From Paratrimastix pyriformis (lineage: Eukaryota > Preaxostyla > Paratrimastigidae), in contig JAPMOS010000113.1 of assembly GCA_027972325.1 (NCBI GenBank), forward strand, positions 1-64,000: a stretch of DNA of 64,000 nt. Direction: 5' to 3'. This document shows, piece by piece, positions 32,074 through 41,823 of this stretch. A program made the position numbers and the translations under genes. The first letter of the stretch is position 1; each line of letters opens with the position of its first letter. The notes beneath the pieces were generated by a model. It saw only the letters and a list, made by a program, of their open reading frames with translations. It was not told the origin of the DNA and did no database searches.

Positions 32074-32810
32074 ATGTATAGAGGAATAGTTAATGTCACT
32101 GGCCACCGGTGCTGGATCAGCACGGCCCTCCAGGTGGTTGAGGCGGCTGGGGGTGGGGAGTTGTACGAGATATTGCGGGAGGTCATGGGACCCCGGGTGG
32201 GAAGATGGGGTGTGGAGGAGGGAACCAGGGGTTTGGACGAAGGGCAGGATGGGGAAGCGGAGGCCCTCGTTGAATTGTTGCGGAGGTCTGGGATCGCGGC
32301 AAAGGTAACTGTGGAAGTAGAGGACACATGTCAGGGTGTGAGCTTATGAGCAGCGGAACGGAGAGAGAGAAGCGATCTAACGGTGAGATTGGAGCGGGAT
32401 CTGGAGAAAATGAGTGACGCTGTGGGAAGGGTGATCCTTTCAAATCAGAGGATACGAAAAGGTGCCCTGGGTGTGGGGTGGATCGTTGGCATGCGAGGGA
32501 GGAGCGGGTGGTGGGAACAGAGGGTGTTATGGTCGTCCAAGTGACGCGGGGTAGGGAAGGGATGGTTGATAAGAGGCAATGGAGGGTCCAGCCGGATGTG
32601 GTGGAAGTGGGCGGTAGGTGTACCACATGGTAGCGGTGGCGGAGTTTTGTGGGAGAAGGGGGTGGGCGACACTGGGTGGCGGTCAAAAGATTGGAGACCA
32701 ATGGTGGAGGTTTAATGACAGCAGGGTCGGAGAAGTTGGGGAAGGAAGCAGGTCATGGAGATGTGTTCCTGTATGTGGAGGGGCAGGAAAAGGCTTCGAA
32801 GATGAGGAAG
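32074..32810 (+). CDS. ubiquitin-specific protease-like (UCH) domain in the LINE
   Basis: The order of conserved boxes of a USP/UCH peptidase is visible: a Cys box GIVNVTGHRCWISTALQVV near 32,082 with the candidate nucleophile in RCW; a Cys pair RCPGCGVDRWH near 32,461, as in the USP zinc ribbon; KRQWRVQPDVVEV; YHMVAVAEF near 32,618; the His-box GGGRHWVAVKR near 32,661; the Asn/Asp box WWRFNDSRVGEV near 32,703; and a closing DVFLYVEGQEK like the USP end LFY. The boxes are spread over different frames, so this copy is frameshifted. Such enzymes remove ubiquitin. Size, about 240 residues, is near the minimal USP core. A LINE-encoded deubiquitinase is unexpected. Confidence 0.7.
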
Positions 32811-33159
32811 TCGGCCCTGGGTCCGGCGTTCGGAGGTGTGAAGATGCAGATGGGAGGTGGGAAGGCTGGGGAGCGGGGATGGGCCGGGGCGGAGCAGTGC
32901 ATGGGGGTGGGTGTGGGAAGCCTATCTGCAGTGGGGGATAGTTACCCGGAAGTCAGGGTGCCTGCGGGGGAGGGGAAGGGAGTGAAGGCGCGGAGAAGGA
33001 AGGGGAAAAGGGATGCGCAGAGGAAGAAGAGGCAAAAGCGAAAATGCTGGATATTGAGCGGGTGTATGATGAGAAGGCGGAGGCGGAAGAATTTTGTGGG
33101 GTGGAAAAGTGGTGCTGCGAAAAAGGAGGCTAACTTGAGGGCGGGGCTGCCGGGGAAAG

Positions 33160-33990
33160 AGGAGGATCGGGTGAGGGTGGTCGGATGGAATGTGCGGGGC
33201 TGGGCTCGGAATGGAAAAGAAAAATGTAGAAGATTTGCTAAAGGTGGGTCGAACGGACATAGCGCTCTTGCAGGAGACGAAAGGAACGAGGGACAACAAG
33301 GAGTTTTTGCAGGAAAAATGGATGAAGGGGTGGTGCTGGAGGAGCTCTGTGGCGGAGGAGTCTGTTAAGAGGCACCCGAGAGGGGGTGATGATTGGGTAT
33401 AGAAAAACATTGCAAGTGGCAGTGCGAAAGATTACGGAGGTGATTCCTGGTTATCTCATGTTTATGGACTGGACGGAGGGGAAGAATCAGATGAGACTCA
33501 TCAACATGTATTTTCCTACTGGAGACGGAGAGGCGAACGTGAGGGTAAGGAGTGTGATCTTGGAGCGGTTGGAGGAGTGTGTGGCGGGGGGGGCGTCGGA
33601 TGGGAGAGGAGTCGTGGTGTACACAGATGCGAACGGATGGGCTAAGGAAGGAGGGGAGCAAGAGAAACTGGGATTGTATGATGTGGCGAAGATGGTTGGG
33701 AAGGCGGGGAGATAACTTTTATCCGGAGCCGGAAGGGTGGGACGGTGGCGAAAGAGGAAGAGCATGAAGGGAAGGGAGGGCCCGGTTGGATTTGTGTCTG
33801 TCGACGCAGGGGACAATGGGGAGGGTGCTGGACAATTTGTTTGTTTGGCGGAATGATGAGATTCAGTGGCAGGCGGTCACGGATCACCACATGATTGTAA
33901 CGGATCTCCGAAACATGGCGCCTTCTGCGGTGAAAATGGCTCGGAGGAAGGTGGCCATCTGCCCTTCCCCGGACGGAGGTGGAGGCACTG
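33160..33990 (+). CDS. LINE apurinic-like endonuclease (APE)
   Basis: Motifs of the APE family appear in order: VRVVGWNVRGW (Asn), DIALLQETKG (Glu), QMRLINMYFPTGDGEA, VVVYTDANGWAKE (Asp-x-Asn), RVLDNLFVW and QAVTDHHMIVTDL (the usual S/TDH). The enzyme nicks the target DNA to prime reverse transcription. The domain is spread over more than one frame (33,190-33,402, 33,386-33,715, 33,786-34,019), so small frameshifts are present. It directly precedes the RT frame. Confidence 0.88.
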
Positions 33991-35960
33991 TTGCGGGACA
34001 AGAAGAAGGAGGAGTATGATGTTATGGTTGGGAAAATGGGAAAGTACCGTGGGAAGGTTGCGCAAATGTTGCGAGAGGCAGCTGTGAAGGGGGAGGAGCC
34101 ATCATTTGAACAGATGAGTGAGTTTCTTCGGGTAACAGCTGGCTGCGTTTTCGGCTATAGGGATGTGATGAATACGGATCGAGATTTTGAGCCTTTCAGG
34201 ATAAAGAAATTGAGGAGGAGAGCGCTGGCGGAGGAGGACTTGAGTAAGAGGAAGGAGATGTTGAAACAGTTGGCGAAGATGAGGTCGGTGCATTATGGTA
34301 AGAGAGATAGGGCATTGGAGGGAAAGCGCAAGCGTATCTATAAGGGTATCATGACGGATGGCGCGGCGCCAATTACAACCTACGTGACTCGAAATGCGGA
34401 GGGGAAGATGGACAGGGTGGTGTCGGACCCGGCGGAGGTTAAGAGGGGATGGTGGGGATTCATGGCGGGGCTTGCAAAAAGGAAGCTGCCGTTGGGGGAC
34501 GGGGGGCAAAGACTGAAGGAGGTAACGGGAGGCGTGGGTGGAAGGGTAATTATGGCCCCTCTGACGACGCATGATATCCAGACAATACTGGGGGCTTTGC
34601 CGGACGGGAAAGCGGCTGGCCCGGATGGAGTGACGGCGGAGATGGTCCATGCTTGTCAGGACGAAATTAAGGAGTGGTTGGGGAGGCGATACAACGAGAT
34701 GTTGGAGAAGTCTGAGGTTCCTGAGGAGCTGAAACTTAGCTCGGTCTATATGGCAACCAAATCGCAGACGGAGCATCCGGGGGATCCGGCCGGTAGAAGG
34801 CCTATAACTTTAATACAGGTTTTTTTGAAAGGACTGCAGGTAGTGATTGCCTCGAGATTTCAAGACTGGTGCGTTGAAAAAGGGGTATTCGGGGCGGAGC
34901 AGTTTGGTTTCCTGAGGGATCGGAGGATTGAGACGCCTATTGCCGAGATTTTGGGGGTGTTGACGGACTCGAAGATTATGGGAGGTAAGGAGTTCCACAT
35001 GTGCGCGCTAGATATAAGAAAGGCCTATGATACAGTTGACATGGAGGCGCTCAGAAGGGGGTTGAGAAGGATGGGGGTGGAAGAGGAATTTGTCAGGTAT
35101 GTGGACAGCTTGTATGAGGGGAGAAAGGCGCGTGTGATCACGGGGTACGGGTTGACGGATAGCTATGACATTGAGAGAGGAATTAGTCAAGGGGACCCGT
35201 TGTCCTGCCTGCTGTTTATCTCCTTCATGGAGGGAGTCTTGGCGGAGGTGAGACGACAGGAGGGGGGCTATATTCTGGATAGCGGCAGGAAGGTAAAGGT
35301 GTTGGCATTTGCGGACGATATTATGTTGGTGACGAGAACAAGGGAACAGATGGTCCGCTTGGTGAATACGGTAAGGCGGAAAGTGGAAGAGGCTGGTATG
35401 GAGCTGTCGTGGAGCAAGTGTGACTACCTGTGTGGCGGGGTGAAGGGGAAGACGGACTTGGATCTGGGAGAGGGTCGGAAGATCAGAGTGCAGCAAAAGG
35501 GTGGAGCAATTCGGTATCTTGGGATATGGATAGATGAGGAGATGAACATGAAGGTCAACACGGAGAAGGTGATCCAGAAAATGTGTGGGCGACTGCACAG
35601 GCTCATGGACAAGAAGGTCCCTCCGAGGTTGATGGTGCAAATGATTAATGAGTGTGTCTCGACTTGCCTACAATACACGGCGAGGCAGTGCCCAATGCCG
35701 ACAAGGGACTTGGAAACACTGAAGCAGAGATATGCGAGGGTGTTCAGGGAAATCGGAGGTTGTATTGGGAAATGCGACCCGGCAGAGGTGCTGTTCTTTC
35801 CGGAGGAGGAAGGGGGTATGGGGCTGAAGGACCCGATTGATGTCCATGATATGATGGTGATGACACAAATTCTGGGGAGGATGGCGGACGAGCAGGGGTG
35901 TGGAGTGGTGCTGAGGGAGGAGATCGTGCTGCTGCAGAAATTGTGGACGTCATGCTCACC
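33979..35960 (+). CDS. LINE reverse transcriptase
   Basis: The frame is open from 33,979 and stays in LINE sequence until the break at 35,960. RT motifs are GALPDGKAAGPDGVTAEMVH, RPITLIQVFLKGLQVVIASR, motif A ALDIRKAYDTVD, motif B GISQGDPLSCLLFISFM, motif C VLAFADDIMLVTR and the following YLGIWIDEEMN. The thumb region continues to EEIVLLQKLW, where T sequence replaces it. The domain makes cDNA at the nicked target. The frame continues into T sequence to 36,075 by chance. APE plus RT plus downstream RNase H points to the I/R1/Tad/L1-plant side of LINE diversity. Confidence 0.93.
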
Positions 35961-38230
35961 CGGTCCCGCGCGGGGTGGTGGCCCAGGCATGTCGAGCACA
36001 CGATGCTTCCCTCCTAAACGTATTTCGTGTGAAAGAGCAACGGGGGGTGTTTCCCTCGGTTCCGAAAGAGTATAAGACCTCTGAAACGTGGTGTGGCGAC
36101 CGCCATGGTTCCATGTGGGACATGGAGTCCGGACCGAGTCATCGTGTCTCCGATCCGAAACCGGGGAGTTGGCTGCTCCCCTGGTGCGCGCCCAAAATAG
36201 ATGAAGCTCCTCTCTTGCAACCGCCAGTGTGTGTTGAAGAGGGAGAAGCTCGCAGTGTGCGTTGTTGTAAAATCCTGCGAGTTGTGCCGCAGGAACGTGC
36301 GCGCCTGTGTGCCCGCAGATCATCAGGGCCATGAGTCGGCTCCCTGGTCGAACGGTGCGTGGTGGACATGGGACCTCCTGCCTTGCCCCGCGACAACATG
36401 GGCTCCGCGACAACACGGCCACGCGAAGATGGTCGAAGCCAAGCGTTCTGGCGAAGTGAGAGGTTCGAAGTGGGAGGTTTGCCCTCTGGCACAAAGAATG
36501 GCCACGGAATGAAGAGGGCGACGTGAAGATGCCAAGTGCAGACCCACAAGACAACTGGTCGATTGTTCAGAAGTGACTCGGAGCGTTCGCTATATTCTCC
36601 TCCCGAGCGACCAGGTCAATCAACCCCAGATGGAAGACCGGCTTGAGAAGAACTTGAGCGCGAAATGAGTTGCGCGCGTGACCAGTAATCGTGCGAATTT
36701 CAGAGTCACACGTGGACTAAACGCTGATAGCGGAGGTCATCCACTGACGTGGGCCCAGAGCGAGTGCACGGGCGTCCCTCGCCGGATAACCGTTGACCCA
36801 GCATTCCATTCATCTCATTGTTCGATCCTGAAAAACCCATGAAGGATTTTGGCCTGAAATATTTGCCAACCAGGTGTTTCGACAGACTGAGTGGCTCCGC
36901 AGAGTCTGAGACATGGCCAGAAGAGAGACCACCAGCATTTCCGAGATCCTCTAAGCCGCCTGTCAAATGACACTGGTGATGAAATTCCTTCAAAGGAATT
37001 GAACAGACTGTATGAAAAAGTTTGTTGTTGTGCCAAACGAGCACCGTGGGGTCGAACGAACAGAGTATCGAACTGATTCGTCAGCCCTTTCAACCGCAAA
37101 GTCAAATCGACCAGTGAATAAATTCCTTCAAAGGAATTAAACAGACTGTACAACAGAGGTTGCTGGCGTGTCGAACGAGGCCCGTGGGGCCGAATGAGCA
37201 GAGTATCAAACTGATTCGCTCAAAACGTGACGTGGTGGTCTGGTGGGTCTGTCAGTGAACGTATGTATCAAGGTTGCTTTGAAACTGAACCGACACCTCA
37301 AGCAGGCATCCTTCGTCCCGAAGCAATGAGTATTCCAGCGCATGTCACACGGTGACCAGGCACCAACGAACAGTGCCATTCCAAAGGAAACTGGGGTGAT
37401 ACCCCAACCGAAAGTCTTTGCGGAGGATGGCGCAAATTGGCCCAAGCCCAACGAGCTCAGCCAGTTCAAAGTTGCACGCAGGACGGTCACGAAAACGGAA
37501 TAAAGACTATCTTTCTTTGCTTTTCCGTTTTGGTTTTTCTGATCTTTGTTTGGAAGTTTTTGTTTCCTTCCGTTTTGGTTTGTAAAAAACAAAATATAAA
37601 GCGAGTGCTATTGTGACGCCACAGACCCGGAAAGGAGGACCCAGATTCTGAGATTCCAGGTGATTCTTCTCCAGTCCGTCCGGGAAAGTTGAACGGCCGG
37701 CAAAAGGGCCTGTAACCCTCACAAAGTAAAACGCGGCGACCCACGAGGAGGTGGGAAGAGAGAGACGCGATGAGTTGATCAATGAGATCAGTCGTTCAAG
37801 GCTACAAGGCAGGGGTTGAAAAGTGACAAGGCGGCCTTGAAAAATCAATTGAAATAAGGCCAGCACTTTCAGAGCGCCAAAGGAGCGGCACGTTGGCCGA
37901 CATCTCTTAGATCATTCCAAAAGTCAACCCAACTCGACGAAACAAAATGCAAGGTCTTCAGAGCTCTCGAGTAACTATTCGAAAATTCTTGAAAAAGCAT
38001 AGAAACCCGAAAACCCGGGAATAAAAGATGCGTTGCGATTTGCTTATTGCTCAAAAGGACGAGTCGACTGCCGGCACTGACATGACATGTCAAATTCTTT
38101 TGATAAAATTTTTGGATGTCAGTGCCGTTTTGCGTGCTTGCTGTGCAAGTGTTCACTCTTTCTTGGTTTGGGTTTGTTTGGGGCTATCCCACGAAGGCTG
38201 TCCCTCGTTCTCCGAACTCGTGAAGGAGAA
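35961..38230. mobile_element. element T, second piece
   Basis: This non-coding block lies between the LINE break and the 6-bp duplication at 38,231. Its right end has the same long repeat as the first piece. A 138-bp tandem repeat lies at 36,982-37,230. No transposase or other domain was recognised. Long open frames on both strands here have no coding character. Confidence 0.6.
36982..37230. repeat. 138-bp tandem repeat, about 2 copies
   Basis: AAATTCCTTCAAAGGAATT recurs at 36,982 and 37,120. Each unit starts with the palindrome AATTCCTT-CA-AAGGAATT and ends with CAGAGTATC-AACTGATTCG type sequence. The copies are diverged. Confidence 0.75.
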
Positions 38231-38236
38231 GGTGAC
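38053..38236. repeat. T long terminal repeat-type end, copy 2, with duplication
   Basis: 38,053-38,182 matches 16,139-16,268; the last part (CTATCCCACGAAGG...GAAGGAGAA) matches 14,570-14,615. It abuts GGTGAC at 38,231-38,236, whose complement GTCACC borders copy 1 at 16,300. Confidence 0.85.
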
Positions 38237-38620
38237 AAGATGAGTGCCTATAAGAGTTAGGTAATTTGGATTTTTATTCATCCACTGGTTCAAAATGAGT
38301 GTTTTCTGAGTTGAATCAAGGTTTATTGAGAGGAACATGATGCGTTTCATACAAATAATGCATAAAAAGTTTCACCTGTCACAAAAAAATTTTGAGACGA
38401 TGAGACATAGTCTCATCACCCGGGTGAAGGGCATGTGCCCTTCATCACATGAGATATTGCATGTTGACAAGTTGTTGACATAACCCATCCAACACCATAT
38501 TCTAATAGGTTTTTGTGTGTAGTTGAAGGCTGTAATGGTGACATTTTGCTCATTTTCACTTAATTGTGATGCAACCTTAACTTTACTGAATCGTGAGGTT
38601 GACTTAGAAATTTTCACCAT
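38231..38620 (-). CDS. Polinton structural-type gene, other part
   Basis: Sequence such as KVASQLSENEQNVTITAFNY and YTQKPIRIWCWMGYVNNLST is clearly protein-like, and a second stretch (MFLSINLDSTQKTLILNQWM) runs up to the edge of T. The rest of the gene is at 16,306-16,530. The double hairpin DH5 lies within the locus. It is probably a beta-rich virion protein; I cannot name it. It is a broken fossil part. Confidence 0.45.
38399..38444. repeat. double hairpin DH5
   Basis: Perfect 8-bp stem GATGAGAC-ATA-GTCTCATC (38,399-38,417), palindrome ACCCGGGT (38,418-38,425), then perfect stem GAAGGGCA-TG-TGCCCTTC (38,426-38,443). Confidence 0.92.
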
Positions 38621-39083
38621 TTTTGCCTATACAAAACGGTAACTCGTGACAGAGCGTAGATCGACGTTCACAGCCACGGCTTTTTCGAAACAGCACCATA
38701 TGAATAAGATAGCTCGACATTTGCTAAGAAATCTGACACTTACTTAACGTGCACGGGGCTGCACAAGTTTTGACGCGTTCGATTTTCAATACAAACTGAA
38801 CTTCTTCCTTTTATCCAAATCGTTGTTCTGACACTGAATTTCAGTGCCGGGACTTAGTTTAAACATAGAACATCAGTGACTTTTCATGCTCGTATGTGGT
38901 ACTGTCACAGTACTTTAAGTGCATGTCAAAAAGTGATATCTCATGTCAACCTCTGGAAAACATAAGGTATGACTTTTTATGAATGCATTCAGTCATCGAT
39001 GATGACTGAATCGATTGGATGAGTATCATCCAATGCCTACATGTTTTCTTACATAACTAAATGATTCTAACGCCTTGGATCAC
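38621..39083. other. Polinton intergenic region with DH6
   Basis: AT-rich sequence downstream of the capsid-like gene and upstream of the structural-type gene. No gene is seen. It holds the double hairpin at 38,987-39,034. Confidence 0.6.
38987..39034. repeat. double hairpin DH6
   Basis: Perfect 11-bp stem ATTCAGTCATC-GAT-GATGACTGAAT (38,987-39,011), a central palindrome AATCGATT (39,009-39,016), then perfect 9-bp stem ATTGGATGA-GTA-TCATCCAAT (39,014-39,034). Confidence 0.92.
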
Positions 39084-41785
39084 TTAGTTCTTGTGTTCTA
39101 CAGTCAAAGTGCCTTGTTTTGTGTTATATCGATACCATGCTCGTCCGTATGCTAATACATTCAAAGTACAGTTATGAGGCAATCCCGCTGTGAAAGTCAC
39201 GACTAATTTAGGGTTAGAATACTCTTTTAGCACAATGGTACCATATACATTGCCGTATGATTCAATATCATCATCCTTGCTTGGTAGTCCTGAAAAGCGT
39301 AGAGTGTAGATGTTCTTGTCAAATGCCTTCCGGAAATACATCATCTGTTGGAATTCTTGCGATTTAGCACTGATGGCTGTATCTGGATAGTTCTTGTTGT
39401 CAACAGAAAGGTGATATTCCGAGATATAGGCTGTTCCGGTGAATGGTGCTCCTGTCGTGTCATCAGACAGATACATCGACAAATACTCAACTTCATCAAA
39501 TGGTAGGTCACATGTTATCGATGTGGCACCTTGTGAGATTAGATACTTGGTTGAATCAACGAATTCATTCTGTACTGTAACCATTCCTGCTTCATCCATA
39601 CTGCTTCGTAGAATTGCCTTCTTCTCATCTTCATGCATTGTCATGTAGTTAGCTACGAGTTCAACATCGAGGAAAGTGTTGGTTAATGTAGCTCCAACTG
39701 TGGAAGATGATGCAATTTCTGATAGAGGGGCAATTTCTACTTCAAAATAGGGATTTGCTTGTAAGATGTCGAGCCGTAGAGGGTTAAAGTCAATGAATGG
39801 ATTTGGTATGTAAATCAGTCCTTCCTGTTGTTGCGATGGATCAATGTCTGTGCCGGTTGCTCCAATACGTGCGTTCTGCATCATCAGTGATTTGCGTTCC
39901 TGTATGGCACGCTGGTAATATTGATATATACCTGCACTGTCCAACTTGTATATTTCACGTCCTTGGTGCTTAAACTTAAGGGATTTGATGAGCTTCATCA
40001 TGTATCCACCTACGTAAGTCACCGTGCCGGCTGATGCTGTAGTAGCTCCGAGTCTGATGTGTAGGTGTATGTCATTACCTGAGAGTAGCCCGCTGTATTT
40101 ATTAATGTCAAACTGTGCGACACTTCCAAATGATATTTGCCGGTTAGGTTTGATTACTACCGGATCCGTTACAGCGGGCCCCGGTTGAAGTCTCGGCGTT
40201 GCACGTTCCCTTTGCTCCGCGTTCTGCCCGTTTCTGGCCATGGAGATCGCCACTGAGCATGACGAGCTCAGTAAGGACGATTCCAACTTTATTATGGATC
40301 ACGCCGAGATCCAAAGTCGTGACGACCCTATGGTAGAGTATCTTCAAGATGAGTTGGGTCGGCATCTGTGGTCCCCCTCTTCAGCTCCATTGGACAAGCT
40401 CTCTCCTTGGATGCGTTTGGAGCTTATGAAGCTCTTCAGTTCATTGGTCGTCAATGAGCACCGTGCTCCACGCTATGAGATCATCGAACGCACGGTGCAC
40501 ATGCTGCTGGAGGACAATCCGAAGAAGCAGCCTGAAGCGATCAGCCAGTTTATTTTCCAACTTCTTGGGGCTTTATTGTTCCAGCAATCGAATGTGCGAA
40601 CTTTCGACTGCCACGTGCCACAAGAATCATCGCGCGGCTCGTCTGTGGACAAACACCGCACACCGCCAGAACGAGTCCTCCTATCTGTTGGGGAGACTAC
40701 ATACCGTGGTCCAAAGCAACTTGGAGGTGGAGGTGGAACTCGCCACCCGATCATCGATGGCGATCGTCCAGCGGGGAAGAAGGAGAGAGCCCGTTCCCCT
40801 TCTTCGAGCAATCCATTTGCCTCTTCCGCTGCCCCAAGAGCACCTCTCACCTTGGCGAACCCATTCGCCAAGCCGGCACCTGTTCCGGCTCCGACTTCAT
40901 CTCATGCTCCGGCTTTTGCGCCTGCGCCTGCACCTGCACCTGCACCTGCACCTGCACCTGCACCTGCACCTGCACCTGCACCTGCACCTGCACCTGTTGC
41001 TGCCCCTGTTGTTGCTGCCCCTGTTGCTGCCCCTGTTGTTGCCCCTGTTGCTGCCTCTGTTGCTGCTGGTGTGTCCCCTTTGTCTGCTGTGCCTGCTGCG
41101 CCCGCTCGTGCTACCTCGACGCCCGACCATGCCGCTTCTGCCGTGCCTCCGAAGATTAGCCTCTCCGACCTCTCGCCTGTTGCCAACCGTGGGCCTTTGG
41201 GAAGGGAGCAACGTGTGTGGGGGTGGTGGATTCAGGGGCCCGTGCGCCTGTCCTACCGAGGTGGTAGGTCATGGTGGATGGGTTCCGCCCCCCCCTCAGG
41301 CTGGGTTCGGGAATATTTTTCGTTCTAACTGTTCTTGTCTTTTGCTTCCTTCGCCCCCTTTCATTGTTCCTCGTGTCCCGTGTCTCAGTGTTGGATCCTT
41401 TTGTCCCCCCTTGCCCCGTTCTTTCTTTTGATGTTCCTTCTGTTTGCTGTCAAGTGTTTGAACGATTCTGTTTCCTGGCGACATTCCAGTCTCTCTCTTT
41501 CCCGCCATGCCGTCTGTGCGCCTACCCCTGAGGGGGTGTAGGTCGGCATGTTACCCGCCGGTTTCGACCGGATGAACGGATTTTCTTCTGTTTCAGTTTT
41601 CTGTGTTTTGCGCGCAGTTACTGGCAGTCGAAATAGTATCACAACAACAACAACAGATCCGTTACAATCTTAGGCTTGCGTATCTTAGTGGTTTTGTCAT
41701 CCGTAAACTCATTGATTTTGATTGCATTCCTTTCGAGGTCTGAGTTCTGTGTGGTGTGCGACTTTAGAATAATTGCCGTTGCCAT
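39084..41785 (-). CDS. major capsid-like protein (Polinton)
   Basis: The main part, 40,162-39,084, reads KPNRQISFGSVAQFDINKYS, then HLHIRLGATTASAGTVTYVG, ANYMTMHEDEKKAILRSSMD and ends CTLNVLAYGRAWYRYNTKQG. The N-terminal 40 or so residues are at 41,785-41,667 (starting MATAIILKSHTTQ). A 1.48-kb retroposon with an 11-bp duplication lies between them. The strand-rich sequence, length near 400 residues and neighbouring packaging ATPase fit the double-jelly-roll capsid protein of Polintons. I assign it by context and look rather than a diagnostic motif. It is interrupted by the insertion. Confidence 0.6.
40163..40173. repeat. retroposon R1 target-site duplication (pair at 41,656)
   Basis: GATCCGTTACA occurs at 40,163-40,173 and 41,656-41,666, flanking R1. 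Confidence 0.92.
40240..41328 (+). CDS. R1 protein with helical domain and Pro-Ala tail
   Basis: The frame begins MEIATEHDELSKDDSNFIMD. Residues about 30-125 look helical (RYEIIERTVHMLLEDNPKKQ, then EAISQFIFQLLGALLFQQ), resembling the R2 protein at 45,124-44,700. A disordered Ser/Pro/Ala part with (PA)n, encoded by a CCTGCA hexanucleotide array, follows. The end of the frame past about 41,200 may be read-through. The domain could be an ORF1-type RNA-binding or self-assembling module. No known family is recognised. Confidence 0.55.
   Translation: MEIATEHDELSKDDSNFIMDHAEIQSRDDPMVEYLQDELGRHLWSPSSAPLDKLSPWMRLELMKLFSSLVVNEHRAPRYEIIERTVHMLLEDNPKKQPEAISQFIFQLLGALLFQQSNVRTFDCHVPQESSRGSSVDKHRTPPERVLLSVGETTYRGPKQLGGGGGTRHPIIDGDRPAGKKERARSPSSSNPFASSAAPRAPLTLANPFAKPAPVPAPTSSHAPAFAPAPAPAPAPAPAPAPAPAPAPAPAPVAAPVVAAPVAAPVVAPVAASVAAGVSPLSAVPAAPARATSTPDHAASAVPPKISLSDLSPVANRGPLGREQRVWGWWIQGPVRLSYRGGRSWWMGSAPPSGWVREYFSF
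40918..40998. repeat. (CCTGCA)n microsatellite
   Basis: About 13 units of the hexanucleotide encode alternating Pro-Ala in the R1 frame. A degenerate CCTGTTGCTG-type extension follows to about 41,070. Confidence 0.93.
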
Positions 41786-41823
41786 AGTGTGATAATCAAT
41801 ATCATACTAAGATAAAAAAATAC

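Larger units (their letters stand above)
28941..35960 (+). mobile_element. LINE, 5' portion (ORF1, USP-like, APE, RT)
   Basis: Seven kilobases of a non-LTR retrotransposon carry, in order, ORF1-type regions, a ubiquitin-specific-protease-like domain, an apurinic-type endonuclease and a reverse transcriptase. With the 3' portion (8,495-11,541) the full element would be about 10 kb and not truncated at its 5' end. It is decayed by frameshifts in several places, though the RT frame is open for about 660 codons. It inserted into the Polinton integrase gene in the same orientation as that gene. Confidence 0.88.
40174..41655 (+). mobile_element. ORF1-only retroposon R1
   Basis: This 1,482-bp insertion has an 11-bp duplication, one open frame, a UUCG hairpin (41,558-41,571), AGTATC (41,635-41,640) and a (ACA)n tail of five units. 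It has no RT. The same 3' end type is found on the LINE of this window, which probably supplied the machinery. It sits antisense in the capsid-like gene. Confidence 0.88.

Noticed and set aside
35975-36554. Overlapping open frames on both strands after the LINE break
   Set aside because: The plus-strand frame continues from LINE into T by chance; none shows a domain or consistent codon use.
40897-41211. Arg/Cys-rich and Ala/Gly-rich minus-strand frames
   Set aside because: They are shadows of the CCTGCA array that encodes Pro-Ala on the plus strand.
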